Shown here piece by piece: positions 9,953 through 22,026 of a stretch of DNA of 64,000 bases (within the stretch, counting starts at the first letter, position 1; each line of letters starts with the position of its first letter). Location of the stretch: NCBI GenBank assembly GCA_022495995.1, contig JAFEMH010002095.1:124001-188000 (forward strand), written 5' to 3'. This DNA is from Adenophora triphylla var. japonica (Eukaryota; Streptophyta; Magnoliopsida; Asterales; Campanulaceae). A program made the translations under genes and the position numbers. The notes below the pieces were generated by a model. It saw only the letters and a program-made list of their open reading frames with translations. It was not told the DNA's origin and made no database searches.

Positions 9953-12900
9953 ATGGCTAGGACCTTTAGTTGCGAACCAGGAGCGTGGTATGGTTACTGT
10001 ACTGTTAACCGCAGGGCATGCAAGAATGTGAACGGTGAGTGGAGAGTGATGTCCCTGGATGAGTGTGCCTCCATTTTGACTAGTTGGGGATTGAATTACA
10101 CTGAGATAGGGCTGCCCATTGTAGGAGAAATTGAAAATGTGGTGATTGACGACTCAAATGTTGTCGCTTTTCATCTATTCCATGAATTGCTTGACCATAT
10201 CACCTTGTTTTACGTTAGGGACGTCCAAAAGCCCTCCTTCCTTAGAAATAGGATAGGTTTCCCAGGGGAGTCTAGGTCGTCCTTAGGTAGGTCGACTGAA
10301 CATGATCATAGGACTGACTCCCCTGCTTCCTCTTTTGCTTGTACAGATATGACGACTCAAGAAGGGAACGCTGCCTCAACTTCTTCTGGTCCTCGAATTG
10401 TCAACGCATTTGGGCCCAATGTGGTGCCAGGCAAGAATGAGAGGGGCTATGTTCCCAAGGGCCATCGCGTGGCAATCGAATTTGCCTTCTAGGTGCGGTA
10501 TGATCAAGGATTTCTGCGAAGTCAACCCGTTGGATTACCAGGTAACCATATATACCTGTAAGGAGTTCATGAAAAAGTATAGGTCGACCTTCACTAAGGA
10601 TGCTACCAAGGTTGCTTTCTTTTACGGCCGCTTGTTGCCGGCCTCAGTTGCCCTCTTGACCCTTTTATCAATGAATTTCTAGAATGTGCAAATGCCCTTC
10701 CCTTCACTTGGAGCTAATACTTGTAGGGTCCTCGTGTGCTTTGCCATGGTGTGTAGATTTTTAGGATACGAGCCCTGTATGAGGGTATTTAAAGAATTTT
10801 TACCATCAAATATAGTGGGCAGGATCTAAGCATCAGTACTCCTCTAAGCCTAAATCTCCCAAACTTTTCACCAATCTCCCCAGTAAACACAGTGGCTGGA
10901 ATTCGCACGTTGTGGTGGTAGAGAGTAGATTAGGATGGGAATTTCCATTGCCCAATGGTGAGACTGAAGCCATAGATGAGAGGGACTTTTGGGAGCCGTC
11001 TTGGTATCTTAGTTTGTACAGGGCTTTATGTCGGTTAGTGTCGAGAAGGCCCATCAGTTGGGAGAGTTTGCTTACCACCAAGTACAACTTTATTCAAGCC
11101 GGAATGATGCCAGGGGATGGAGTGGTGGAGCCCCTTATCCCTGTGCCAAGGGGCTTGATATACCCAGACTGGATAACTCACCACCTGGGAAAATTTGGGG
11201 ATGAGTGCCAGTTTTGTAAGAAGGACAAAAATTACTGCAAAACCAACGGGGAGCATGCTGGTGGTAAGATCTCTTTGCTCAGCTTTTCTTTTATGTGCCT
11301 TTCATTGAATTACTGGCATGAATGATCAACTCGTCTAGGGTGAGTAAGTCATGGTTGGAACTGTAGCTCGTACATAGTTTCTGCGCGTAGAATAATTAAC
11401 TCGCAACTTGCTAACTCGCTCATAGTATGACCAAGTCGCTCATGTCGTGTTTGTACATAGAACTTTTGCTCGTATATAGAACTTTTGCTCGTATATAGAA
11501 CTTTTGCTCGTATGTCGATTTAATACTTGTTCACTTTAATTTTGTTGCAGTTCTGACTCCTGAGCAAGAAGCTAACATGGTTCGCATCGTTGGGGTTTCT
11601 GATAAGAAGAAAGCGAGGAAAGACCATGGGAAGGCCAATGCTCGAGCTGATAGGCAAAGAGAGGCCGCTTTGAGGACCAGCTTGCTGTCGAAGGAGAACA
11701 TCGGGATGGTGCCAATGGAAGGGGTAGAAGAGGAAGACCCTTTGCAAAGTGGTACCCGGTGCGTGGGTGCTTCTTGATGGAGGTGAAGCATCCTCTAAGT
11801 CGACTAGAGTAAGTCCGAGCTCCGACCCAATTCAGGATATCAACATGGAGACCTCTGGAGCCGAGGTAGCAGGATCTAGCCCTATGAATGTGGTAGAGAT
11901 TGATGATGATCTTTGCCGCGAGGAGGTCGATGATCAAGCTACGAACACCGGGGAAAAGGCTGAGGTGCGGAAAGGGCAAGGCCGTTTCTTCTAATCAAAC
12001 ACCTCCACCTCCTCCCCCTCCTCTCATCTTGATCAAGAATCACATTGAAGAGATGATGCGAGAGGTTGAGTGACGTCCCTTCTCTCGAGGGAGTTAACTG
12101 CATGAGCCGCTCTTATCCAACTATGAACTTGGGTCAAGTCATTGTGAGGAGAGCTGTGGATGTGAGCCTGCTAGCTCACTTTGCTGACAAGGGCATAACG
12201 CCTGAGGAGTTCTCAGCTCGATCTGGACTTGCTCATTGCGAGGTAACTCTTTACTTTCATTTTCATTTTAGTCGCTTATTCTTTTACTCGACCAACTGAA
12301 GTCTCGAGCTAACACTTCTTTGTTTTCTTTGGAATGCAGAATCTTACCATGATCGAAAGCAAAGCCAAAAGCTCTTGGAGGGCCTCCATTGAAAGGGAGA
12401 GACAAGCCCTTCAGGACTATTCCAAAAAGGCTAAAGAGCTTGCGGATCTGAAGGAGCAGTACAATGATTTGGACAACTCTCATGAAGCCAACGAGATGGT
12501 GAAGACCAAAGCTCTGGCCGACCTTGAAGCATCTGAGTCCAAGCTTAAGGAGGTTGAAGCGGAGAAAGAGGCTGAGAGGAAGGAGCTGGTGAAGACCCAA
12601 ACGGAGCTGGCAACAGTTTCCCAACTCTTGAAGGACAAGGACGATCTCATGGTCAAACTGCAAGAAGATCGTCGGCTTGAACGAGGGAAATGGCAAGAAG
12701 ACCTCAAGGCTGCTGAGAAGGCTGCTGCTGACATTGCTGCTAAGAACGCCACTGAAGTTGCGGTTGAAAAGTTTAAAGAGGGGGACGAGTATTATAATGC
12801 CATCGTGTCTAAGGCCCAGGACTTTCTCGAGGTTGGCAAGAGGCATATGGCTCGTCGAGCACTGGTGGATCCAACGACAGCTACCATTGAGCAGGTTAGC

Positions 12901-13041
12901 TCGTTGGTTTTCCGAATCCCGCATGATATGACGGCTAGAGGTGGCCACTCGCTCGTTCCCTACCTCGAAAATGATCCGGCCTTCATTGCTCAGAGGATGA
13001 AGAGGACCACCGTGAGAAGTGGGAAGCTCCCCCGTTATTGA
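9953..13041 (+). pseudogene. Antisense additional ORF of the Tat element (gypsy-type transposon domain plus coiled coil), broken
   Basis: This gene is on the strand opposite to gag-pol, between integrase and the 3' LTR. It begins MARTFSCEPGAWYGYCT at 9953 and runs to 10491. A frameshift follows, and then words such as NALPFTWS and GYEPCMRVFKEF (10680-10800). The next part is 10912-11263, containing ERDFWEPSWYLSLYR and ESLLTTKYNFIQAG. Likely introns are 11264-11549 (ggtaag..tgcag) and about 12242-12340. The last part, 12341-13041, is a strongly charged coiled coil (SSWRASIERERQALQDY to about KWQEDLKAAEKAAADIA) followed by a globular tail ending SGKLPRY. The layout matches the 'putative gypsy type transposon' proteins encoded antisense in Tat elements. 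Their function is not established. Frameshifts near 10490, 10680 and 11755 make this copy a pseudogene, unless the breaks are sequence errors. Confidence 0.75.
11455..11520. repeat. 20-bp tandem repeat in an intron of the antisense gene
   Basis: Four copies of tatagaacttttgctcgta occur head to tail. They lie within the predicted intron 11264-11549 and have no coding role. Confidence 0.8.
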
Positions 13042-13599
13042 TAGAAACTTTGATGTAATCTTACAAGAGATGGAAGACGCCGCCACTATGGAAGAGGAGG
13101 TCGATCATCGGGTCTATACGTAGTCGGGTAAACCCTTGAGCCCTCGGCAACAAGATCCTATGAGTGAAGATCAAGCTACCACCGACGATCGACCAATGCC
13201 GACCGGCCTCTTAAATTATTTCAAGCAAAGCATTGTAATGAACAAGTTCCAAACAATTTTTGCCTTTTTGATCTAACATTATCCGAATGCCTTGACCCAG
13301 TTTTTGGGAGGCATAGAAACAAATTATCATATTTTAAGTCTTAGCCCGCTTTAGGGAGACTTGTTCATATTTAATCGTAGCCAACCTTTCTTGATTGCAT
13401 GTTGTATGCTTGTTGAAGTAAGTGTCGAGCTAGATATAGATAGGGTAAATGAGTCAACTTGAGCCTAGAGGCGACCTAATCTTGTTGATTTAGTCGACCT
13501 CAGACTTGGTTAACTTTTTCCGGTGAACAAGATTGACCATGAGTCGAACCTGTTCTTATTATGGTAGCTGACCTAGTGGTCGAGCTAAATCTAAAAACC
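13042..13599. other. Tat 3' noncoding region
   Basis: This lies between the stop of the antisense gene and the internal tandem array. It has scattered gtcgac and gtcgagct words typical of the element but no open frame of note. Confidence 0.6.
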
Positions 13600-13825
13600 C
13601 GACCAAGGATCGAGTGCGTTAGGAACGAAGTCGACTAAGAGTCGGACTTGTTAGATAAACAAAGCTGATTAAGAATCGAGCTTGTTAGAACGACGCTGAC
13701 TAAGAGTCGAGCTCGTTAGAACGAAGTCGACTAAGGGTCGGACTTGTTTAAATAAACAAAGCTGATTAAGAATCGAGCTTGTTAAAACGAAGCTGACTAA
13801 GAGTCGAGCTTGTTGACGTTAATGT
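13600..13825. repeat. Internal tandem repeat of the Tat element
   Basis: About six units of 31-34 bp follow the pattern aacgaagtcgactaagagtc plus ggacttgttag. They form two higher-order blocks of about 96 bp (13626-13720 and 13720-13817), each with one unit carrying ataaacaaagctgattaaga. Tandem arrays in this position, between integrase and 3' LTR, are known from the Retand and Grande members of the Tat clade. Confidence 0.8.
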
Positions 13826-13983
13826 AACAGTATGTTTGATCGAATAAACTGCGTTTTTCATTGAAGTAGGAAACATGCTTACATCAACTTGAAACTAGGA
13901 CTAACACAAGCTTGAACCTGAAAACTAAAAGCTAGAAGTAGTATTTGATGAGATGAGTAGCATGCCAAGGGTGTTTCAACTCG

Positions 13984-15712
13984 TCACCTCCGGTGAGCTA
14001 TCATGTAGGTTCCTTCCTTGATGACTCGAGTGACTACATAGGGGCCTTCCCAGTTAGGAGATAGCTTGTTCTGCTGGGTCCTTCTACCCGTTGCTTCAAT
14101 CTTTCTTAACACATAATCTCCAACCTGGAATGACCTTGTTTTGACCTTCTTATCGTGGTAACTCTTAGTTCGCTGCTTGTAGTTGACCATTCGGAGGTAG
14201 GCTGTTTCTCGCTTCTCGTCGATTAGATCCAGGTCGATCAATCTGTTGTTATCATTTTGCTCCTGATTGAAGAAAGTCACTCTAGCAAATGGGAATCTGA
14301 GCTCAGCAGGTGCCATGGCCTCTGATCCATATGTGAGAGCGAAAGGGGTTTCCCCGTAGGCCCCCGAGTGGTTGTGCGAACTGCCCAAAGAGCAAGTGGG
14401 AGTTCGTCCAACCAGTTGTTGCGTCGACCTACGAGTCCTGTCTTGAGTGCTGATAGGACAAGTTTATTCGCTGCTTCAGCTTGCCCATTTCCTTGAGGGT
14501 AGGCGACAGAAGATTGCCAATGCTCGATTCCCACTGTTCATCTCTCGCTTCAAAGCTCGGAGAATTGCGTCCCGTTGTCCGATACTATGGCTCGAGGAAA
14601 ACCAAATCGACACCAAATAAAATCATGAATGAAATTGATAGCATTTTCCTCTTTGATACGAGCTAATGGTTTAGCCTCAACCCATTTAGTGAAGTAATCT
14701 ATAGCAACGATCACATACTTGCAATTTCCTCGGGCGGGAGGGAAGGGTCCAATCAAGTCGACACCCCACATGTCGAATGGCCAGGCTGCAATTACTGGAG
14801 TCTGCTCGGTTGTAGGCATATGAGGTAAGTTGGCAAACCTTTGGCATTGATCGCACTGTTGAACAAAATTATGAGTATCGCCTCTCATGTGTGGCCGTAG
14901 TACCCCAAAGTGATTAATTTGTCGCCTAGAGTCCCGGCCCCCGGTGTCCACCACAAATTCCACTATGCACTTCGTGTATTAGTAGGGCGACCTCTTGAGG
15001 ATGGATACACTTTAGCAATGGTCGAGTGTAGGATCTTCTGAATAGCTCGCCTCCCTGAATCACATACCTCGGAGCTTTCTTTTTGATAGCTCGAGCCTTC
15101 TTCTCGTCATCTGGCAGCTCGCCACTTTCTAAGTATGCCTTCATTTCCTCGATCCAACACTTCTCCTGAGTCCAATTTCTTGAGGGGTCATCTATGCATT
15201 GAATTTTTACTCTTTCATAAGCTGGATTTTCGAGGAGGGAGATGGGCTCATCATGTGGCTCGTCTGAAGTAGCTAATTTCGAAAGGAGATCAGCCAGCTC
15301 GTTATCTTCTCTTCCAATCCTTTGAATTTCCCAGAATTCTAAGTCCTTTATTAGCTCCTTCACCAGGTCGCAGTATTTGATGAGAGTAGAACTAAGCACT
15401 TCGTACTCGCCTCTGACCTGGTTGACTATCAATTGTGAGTCACAGTAAGCCATTATCTTAGTTGCTCCGAAGCACTTGGCGTACTCAATAGCTGCAATCA
15501 AGGCCTCGTATTCAGCCTGGTTATTGGAAGCAACAAACTTGAACCTTAGTGATTCCTCATAAACGGTCCCAGTTTCTGGCTCAATCAACACTATTCCAGC
15601 TCCACTGCTATTCTTGGTCGCTGACCCGTCTGAATAGACCTTCCAACAATCTTCGGGTAGGCTAATGTCGACCTGGGACTCTGGTTCTTTCCCCTTAGCT
15701 TTTTCTTTAGGA
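13984..15712 (-). pseudogene. Tat second RNase H and integrase
   Basis: On the minus strand, 15591-14926 encodes an extra RNase H of the plant Tat type. Its words are NNQAEYEALIAAIEYAK, MAYCDSQLIVNQV and GREDNELADLLSKLA. Integrase follows, with a zinc-binding remnant (CDQCQRFA), a core containing WGVDLIGPFPPARG, DYFTKWVEAKPLA and VSDNGTQF, and a C-terminal part with GDYVLRKIEATGRRTQQNK. The integrase stretch is split among three frames at about 14535 and 14375. Two RNase H domains in one pol are diagnostic for Tat/Ogre-type elements. The protein would act in the cytoplasmic particle and then in chromosomal integration; this copy is broken. Confidence 0.9.
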
Positions 15713-17200
15713 ACTCATTGCTCGTTGTCTTCCTTGGTGAACGTAAGCTCGACCAAGAAGTCAGCTAGAGCTTGAGCCTTTAACGCCTTTCGAGGTCGAT
15801 AGTCAATGTCAAATTCAGTGAGGGCAATTGACCAATTGAGCAGTCGACCTGAACTCTCGTGCTTGTGCAATATCTTCCTCAAAGGTGCATTAGTAAGAAC
15901 CACGATTGGATGAGCTAGAAAATAAGCTCGCAGCCTTCCTAGAAGCCACGACTAGAGCATAGGCGACCTTCTCGCCGTTGTAATACCTACTCTCCACATC
16001 CGATAAAGCTTTACCGATATAGTACATGCTTCGAAGCCCCTCGTCCTCTCTAATCAACACCGCTGCAACCGACTTGTCTCCCACGTATAGATATACAAAC
16101 AAAGTTTCTCCAAAGTGGTCGGGCTACTTAGCAGGGGGTGGAGTAGCGAGGTAATCCTTTAGCTGTTGGAACGACGAATGACATTCGGTCGTCCATTCAA
16201 AACTTTTCGTCCCCCTCAATGCTTTGAAGAAGGGGAGAGACCTTTCGCCGACTTTGATATGAAGCGACCAAGAGCCGCTACCCTTCCATTAAGTCAGCCG
16301 CATCTCTTTGATAGTGGTGGGAGCCTTCATGTCGACTAAAGCCTTTATCTTCTCTGGATTAGCTTCTATGCCCCTTTGAGATACCATGAATCCCAAGAAC
16401 TTGCCAGCTGCCACTCCAAACACACATTTACTGGGGTTGAGCTTCATGTCGTTTGCTCGTAAATTGGCGAATGTCTCCTTTAGGTCGACCACGTGACTCC
16501 CGGCCTTAGTTTTAATGACCATGTCGTCAACGTAGGCCTCCATATTTCGACCAATCTGTGAGGCAAAGACTTTGTTCACCATCCTCTGATAGGTCGCTCC
16601 TGCATTCTTCAATCCAAAAGGCATCATATTGTAGCAGTAGATGCCTCCAGCTGCCTGAAATGCCGTCTTGACTATGTCGTCCTCATGCATCTTGATCTGG
16701 TGGTATCCCGAGTAAGCATCCAGGAAACTGAGAGTAGAGTGACCAGCAATGGAATCAACAAGCTTGTCAATTCTAGGAAGAGGATAGCTATCCTTTGGGC
16801 AAGCTAGATTGAGAGTAGTGAAGTCGACACACATCCGCCACTTGCCATTCGATTTCTTCACCATGACCACGTTGGCCAACCACGTTGTATGAGTGGCCTC
16901 TTTGATTATTCCTGCACTCAAAAGTTTTTGTACCTCTGCTTTGATAGCCTCTTCCTTGTCGCGAGCAAAACTTCTCAACTTTTGGGGTCTTGGCTTTATG
17001 GTCGGGTTGACTTCCAGTCTGTGAACAGCGACCTCCTCCTTGATTCCCCTCATGTCTTCTACCCTCCATGCAAAGACATCATTACTTTCTTTGAGTAGTT
17101 CGATGATTTCTACTCGCTCCTCAACTGATAGCTGCTTCCCAATCTGAATTTTTTGATCGGGGTAAGAAAGGTTGGTGATTACTGACTCTAGCTCATCCAC
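15713..17200 (-). pseudogene. Tat reverse transcriptase and first RNase H
   Basis: The reverse transcriptase (17200-16289) reads from MDELESVITN, through NVVMVKKSNGKWRMCVDF, SFLDAYSGYHQI and MPFGLKNAGATYQRM, to the active-site YVDD at 16534-16523. The RT-linked RNase H continues in other frames: LFVYLYVGDKSVAAVLIR and YYIGKALSDVESRYY (about 16090-15960), then NWSIALTEFDIDYRPRKA (15903-15715). Key catalytic residues of RT are kept, but frameshifts near 16290 and 15900 break the polyprotein. Confidence 0.92.
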
Positions 17201-17209
17201 AGCTTCTAG

Positions 17210-18085
17210 CTACGGTCCATCTCTGAATTGTAGAGTCTCCACTATGATCTCCCTGACCTTTTGTCTTTCCTCAGCTCCCAAGTGTGGAGCCTCCTCAGCT
17301 ATCATATCATCAAGCTTGTCTGCAACCTTGTTGGTAGTGGCCCCCGAGTTATTGTCTATCTGGAGGCATAGGTCCCCTATGACGACTTGATCGACCATAA
17401 CTACATCTGAATCGACCTCAGCGGTGTTAGAGTGACGTGTCGACTCAAGTATGACCTCGTCATTTGAGCGATAGGTCGACTCTACCACGTCGGTGATTGT
17501 TGACAGTCGGGTAGTTTTGGTGACTGACTGAGACAGCTTCAAGTAACCATCAGCAGTCTCAATCTCTAGCTCCCTTTTCTTTCTTTCTCTTAGAACATGA
17601 TCCAGATAAGCACGAGCTGTGCCTTGTACGCAACCTACTCCAGCAGGTGTGGGGAACTTTACTCGCTGGTGAGGAATTGATGCTACCATTCCAAGAGCGA
17701 CCTGTCCAGGAATTCCAAGGATGGCGGCATAGTCACTATTTACATCAATTACGATAAATTGTACCTTCGAAACAACCCTGAGGGGGTGCTGGCCTAGGTC
17801 AACGTCGAGTGCTATCTGGCCTTTAGCATCAACTCGATGGTTGGTGAAGCCTTCCAACCTGCCATCATATCTCTCCAACTGTTCATCGTTAAGACCCATC
17901 TCCTTGAAAGTTTTGTAAAACAAAATATCCTTGCAGGCCCCCGTGTCGACTAAGAGTCTGCTCGTCGTACATCCATCAATGAGACCTGGGATGACGAGAA
18001 CTTGCTCCCTAGCCGCCATATTTGTTGCCAATTCGTGGGGGTAGAAGCTGATCGCCTCATCTCTTATTTCTCTCCTTGGAGGCAC
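17210..18085 (-). pseudogene. Tat aspartic protease region of pol
   Basis: This frame contains the protease active-site motif LLVDTGACKDILF at about 17940-17970 and the follow-up ILGIPGQVALGM. The upstream part starts PPRREIRDEAISF and links gag to protease; the downstream part runs into RT after a stop at 17210. Gag and pol were probably one long frame in the active ancestor. The third residue after DTG is A, then C where S is more usual. Confidence 0.85.
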
Positions 18086-18098
18086 ATGTGGGGCCTTA

Positions 18099-19863
18099 TT
18101 AAGCTGGAATATCTTGTGCTTGATGGCCGTGTTGCTTGCTTGTTCGTGATGACCCCCGTGTTCCGCCTAGGCCGCCTAGGTCCTTGTTGCCCACCCGTCG
18201 GCCGCTCACTTCCCCCAGCCTTGAGGTCTCTTTACATAAGCCTCGAGTCTCCCCGATCGACCATTCTCTCGGATGATACGCTTTAATCCCAAGCAATCCT
18301 CTCGTGAGATGACCGGTGTCTTTGTGGTAGTCGCAGTACTTGCTGTTGTCCCTCCTAAACTTGTTGCCTGGATTCATTGGGACAGGAGGAGCTAGCTCGA
18401 CAGCATTCAAAATCTCAGTTCGACTCACCGTGAGGGGAGTGAAAGCTTCGGGCACCTTCTCTGTTGCCCTAGTTCTGTTCTTTCCATTTTTATTGTTCCC
18501 CCCATTCTTGTTGGAGTCCTTTTTATCGTCAGCGACTTCAACCTTGGGGCTCTTACCATTCTTCTTTTCTTTCCTCTCCTCAGCAAGAGCGACGTTGTAT
18601 ACCTTCTCAAACAATTCCTGTCGAGTTGTTACTGTACGAACTGTGAGCTCGTAATCCATGTCTGCCGAGGAAATACCGTTTCGGAAGCAGTTAATGACTT
18701 CCCTATCAGTGAGGTCTTCCTCTATCTTATCAACCATCTCTTTGAACTTGGTGAAATAGCTCATCGAGCTTTCATTCTTACCACCGCACCAAGTTATTCG
18801 GATCGTGACGGTTATCTTCCGAGCTCCCGCAATCGAGAAGCGGTCTAAGAATTTCGTTACGAAGCATGCCCAAGTGGTGATACTACCGGCCACCAAACCA
18901 TTGAACCAAGTTAGGGCCGCCTCAAGAAGTGTGCTTAGGAGAGCTTTGCACATGTTGTCATCCTCATTGGCGACAAAACACATAGTGGCTTCCGGATGTG
19001 ATATGTGGCTCCTGGCATTTGTCGACCCGCAGTACTTCTCCGAAGAGGCAACCCGAAAGTAGGAGGAGGTCGACTATCTCGATTTCTTTGGAAAAAGGTC
19101 GAAGAGCAAAGTCAATTCGTTCAACCTTTCCCGTCTCTTTTTCTTCTCCTCTTCCCATTGTTCGAATTTCTTCTTCATCAATAGCCATTCTCTAGCGTCG
19201 GGTCTTTCATCTCCCTGAGGGGGAGCGGCGTGGACCTCTCGGCCCTCACTTCGGGGAGTCACCGCCTACTCCTTCGGTCCCTGTGAGAATTGGTCCTTTC
19301 GATCTTATTGGAGATCTATGCATTACTTCTTTGAGGCGACTGCGCCTCTCGGCAGCCAGCACGGCGACCCGTGCCCGTTATCTCCATATGGCGACCCGCG
19401 CCTTTCCTCTCACAGGCGACCTACGCCCATTCTGTCTCTTTGAGACCCCGATCTCTCGTGTTCTTCGGGAAACATGCCTGTTTCTATTGGCCGTTAACCG
19501 AGTCCTCAAATCAGATTGAGCCTCCCGCTCTCTCGCTTCGCTGAGGCTAGCCCTTAAATCGTTACTCGGCACATGAACTATAGTAGGAGCTCGACGTACT
19601 ATTACTCGCCCTCGCCGCCGTTCTGTCCCACACCTTCGTTTGGCCTAGCACTCCTGGCCTGCTGCCTGTTGGAGACTTGGGAGGAGCAATCCTTTCGAAC
19701 GTACGTCGGCTGCTCCGTCCTCCATGGCTATCAAGTCGGCCAAAATTTGAGCTCGCTCTAACATCATTTCCTTCTTGCTCATGGGGTTGGTGGAGGGACC
19801 TGCCTGTTTCCAACATTCACCCGAGCATTTGACGCTTTGGAGGAGGTGGAACTTCTTGCCCAT
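18099..19863 (-). pseudogene. Tat gag protein, broken
   Basis: The core 18983-18099 matches a retrotransposon gag domain, with words such as ALTWFNGLVAGSITTW, FVTKFLDRF and SMSYFTKFKEMVDKIE. A basic, Asn/Lys-rich linker follows, then CDYHKDTGHLT, a degenerate Cys-His nucleocapsid motif typical of Tat gag. Upstream frames 19262-19074 (KKKFEQWEEEKKKRRERL), 19572-19378 and 19863-19562 (ERAQILADLIAMEDGAADV) look like the charged N-terminal half, split by frameshifts. Gag would build the cytoplasmic particle. Confidence 0.82.
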
Positions 19864-20125
19864 CCATATGTCTTTTCCCTCTCCTCGTGTCGAGGCAATC
19901 CCCTGCCGTCAGACGACACTAGTAGAGCGTGTGGCTCTACCATGAGGACGATTTGGTGGGGGGAGGAGGCAAGTTCAAGTTTTCAAGATTGACATTGAGA
20001 TTTCCTGCGTTTGTATTGGGGTTGTTGTTCACCTCAATGAATTCTTCGAAGCATCTTCAACATGCCCGTGCAGGGTTACCATTGTTGTAGGTTGATGAAC
20101 TTTTCGAGGTCAAGCTTAAGCACGT

Positions 20126-20143
20126 TTCCCGGCAATGGAACCA
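20126..20143 (-). other. Primer binding site, tRNA-Asp type
   Basis: In element sense the bases read tggttccattgccgggaa. This agrees with the complement of the plant tRNA-Asp 3' end at 14 of 18 positions. It lies three bases inside the end of the shorter LTR copy (20147). That position shows the functional LTR/PBS border is at 20147, not 20349. Confidence 0.65.
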
Positions 20144-20146
20144 AAC

Positions 20147-21008
20147 GGATGCGGCAGGAAATGTGCTTATCAATCGTCCTCCACGTGGCGCAGATCGATC
20201 ACTGGCTTCTTGACCTGAAACAGAATCCCACGACTAGCCGGATGTGTCTCGGCGAAGACACTGGCGTGAGAGTAAGATAACATTGTATAAAGCTCAAAAT
20301 GTATTGAATAATGAACTCGAATACAAAATGGCGATTACCTTTCACAACCGATGCCGCAGAAATGTGCTTATCAATCTTCCTCCACGTGGCAGACTGATCA
20401 CCCGGCTTCTTGACACGAAAATGTAACCCACGACTAGCCGGATGTGTCTCCGGCGAAGACACTCGGGCGGCGTGAGAGTAAGATAACAGTTGTATAAAGC
20501 TCAAAATGTATTGAATAATGAACTCAGAATACAAAATGGCAGTTACCTTTCACCGTTTGGTAGTGATGAAGTATTTATAGGCAAGAGTGATGTATTTTTG
20601 GGGAGGCAACATGTCCTCCGAGATTATAGCGGCAGTTACTTGGTCGTGGGCACGTGTCTATAACGGTCCCTGATTTGTAGGGATGTAGTTGTGAGCATTG
20701 ATTAACCAAATAAGCCGGCAAGTGTCAGGTCGTCACTTGCTGAGTTAGGTCGAGGTCGCCACTCGTGGAATGGTCGACCTGACTGTCGGGTAGAGCATGG
20801 TTCGTACCCGAATTGTAGCATGGATCATGAGGTCGGACTAAGTTAGGTCAGGACCTGTAGGTCGGACCATGGGCTTAGTCGACTGATGTGTGAGATGGGC
20901 CTTGGGCTTTGTTCTGATTGGGCCAGCCCTATTGAGAATGTGATAATCGAAGTTGGATGTAATTGGGCTTTATTTGCTTGGCCCAACTCGGCACTTTTGG
21001 TATGTTCA
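20147..21008 (-). repeat. 5' LTR of the Tat element with duplicated U5 end (862 bp)
   Basis: 20349-21008 is a full copy of the LTR. A second copy of only its last 200 bp or so in element sense (U5 side) lies at 20147-20348, directly next to the primer site. The two U5 copies share ccacgactagccggatgtgt and the gtgagagtaagataac block but differ by about a dozen 1-3 base indels. The 3' LTR at 8809-9467 lacks the duplication. Confidence 0.85.
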
Positions 21009-21013
21009 GTAAT
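21009..21013. repeat. Target-site duplication GTAAT (right copy)
   Basis: GTAAT directly follows the LTR terminal CA at 21008 and matches 8804-8808. Confidence 0.9.
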
Positions 21014-22026
21014 GAGTCTGGCAAAGTGAATGGATTTCTACTTATTTGATTTCTTCTTCATAACATTTCGGTTGAGATTCAAAAACAAAAAAAAAATTCA
21101 AATTATTTGGCAAATAGCGAGATAAACCTGCAATTACAGAAAATAACCATGGCCAAATGTACTTAAAATGTCAAAGTGTTTGATAATAAGTAAAGCTAAT
21201 TTCTAACTTTCAACTTTGTCCCAGTTTCCTTTCAGTTCTCATAATCAAGTTGGACAACTGACAATAATTTGATTGATGTTTTGAAGTCAATAGTGAAAAA
21301 ATTATATTTACTTGAATGTAACAGAAGATTTTCGGATATCATATAATTCGAAATATAATTTCCGAAATTTTAAGTATATTTTTGGATATCATTAAAATTC
21401 CGACCAATATACTGCTTAAAAAAAATTCGAAATATTTGATTAAGTCATATAATTTCGGAATTTTAAGTATTTTCGGAATGTATATATTTTATATTATTTA
21501 TATATGAAAATATATAACTGTTTTAAGGAGTATATTTGATTTACAATTTCAAAGTTTGATTTATTCATAAATTTTCTGATCAATTTAAAGTAATCAATTC
21601 CTAAATTTTCGGTAATCATAGATTTTCAACTAATCAACTCCTAAATTATTGAGCAATCATAGATTCAAAAAAATAAAAAATTTCCAAATTTAGGAATTGT
21701 ATTTTCGGTAGTTATATATTTTCTATTATTTATATGGAAATTTATTTTGTATAGTGATATAATTTACAAAAGATTCATAAAGTGATATAATTTACAAGAT
21801 ACACCTGATATAATTTACAAAAGATTTATATTTATCCCCAAAATTTGAAGTATTTTAAAACAGTTATATGTTTTAGGTAGATTATTAGTTAAAAATAAAT
21901 TCATAACAATCCAATTAAATCACCTGTATCCTATAAATACTAAGTCATACATCTATATTTCGCATATCACTGTTTTTTTATTATTCACTGTCAACTATTC
22001 AAATTTCTTTTTTGTATTCAATTACA
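21014..22026 (+). other. Gene-free AT-rich Helitron-type DNA with dispersed repeats and an F-box promoter
   Basis: The block gtgatataatttacaaaaga, often followed by ttcatatttatcccca, occurs around 21752, 21780, 21808 and again near 23453 and 24018. A TATA box (cctataaatacta, about 21930) and a TC-rich leader precede the F-box ATG at 22027. No other gene is seen. Confidence 0.7.

Larger units (their letters stand above)
8809..21008 (-). mobile_element. Ty3/gypsy LTR retrotransposon, Tat lineage, 12.2 kb, in minus orientation
   Basis: It is bounded by near-identical LTRs that start TG and end CA on the plus strand, with a GTAAT target duplication. Coding order on the minus strand is gag, aspartic protease, reverse transcriptase, RNase H, a second RNase H and integrase. 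The extra RNase H, the tRNA-Asp-like primer site, the long 3' region with an antisense gene and an internal tandem repeat are hallmarks of the Tat clade (Retand, Grande and relatives). All frames carry shifts or stops. Many differences are 1-base indels, so it is either decayed or affected by sequencing errors. It interrupts Helitron-type DNA: Rep fragment on the left, F-box pseudogene on the right. Confidence 0.95.

Noticed and set aside
12268..13086. 272-aa minus-strand ORF opposite the coiled-coil exon
   Set aside because: It is a shadow of the real plus-strand coiled-coil frame, which has domain-like heptads and splice borders. The minus frame has no known domain, and integrase ends 900 bp away.
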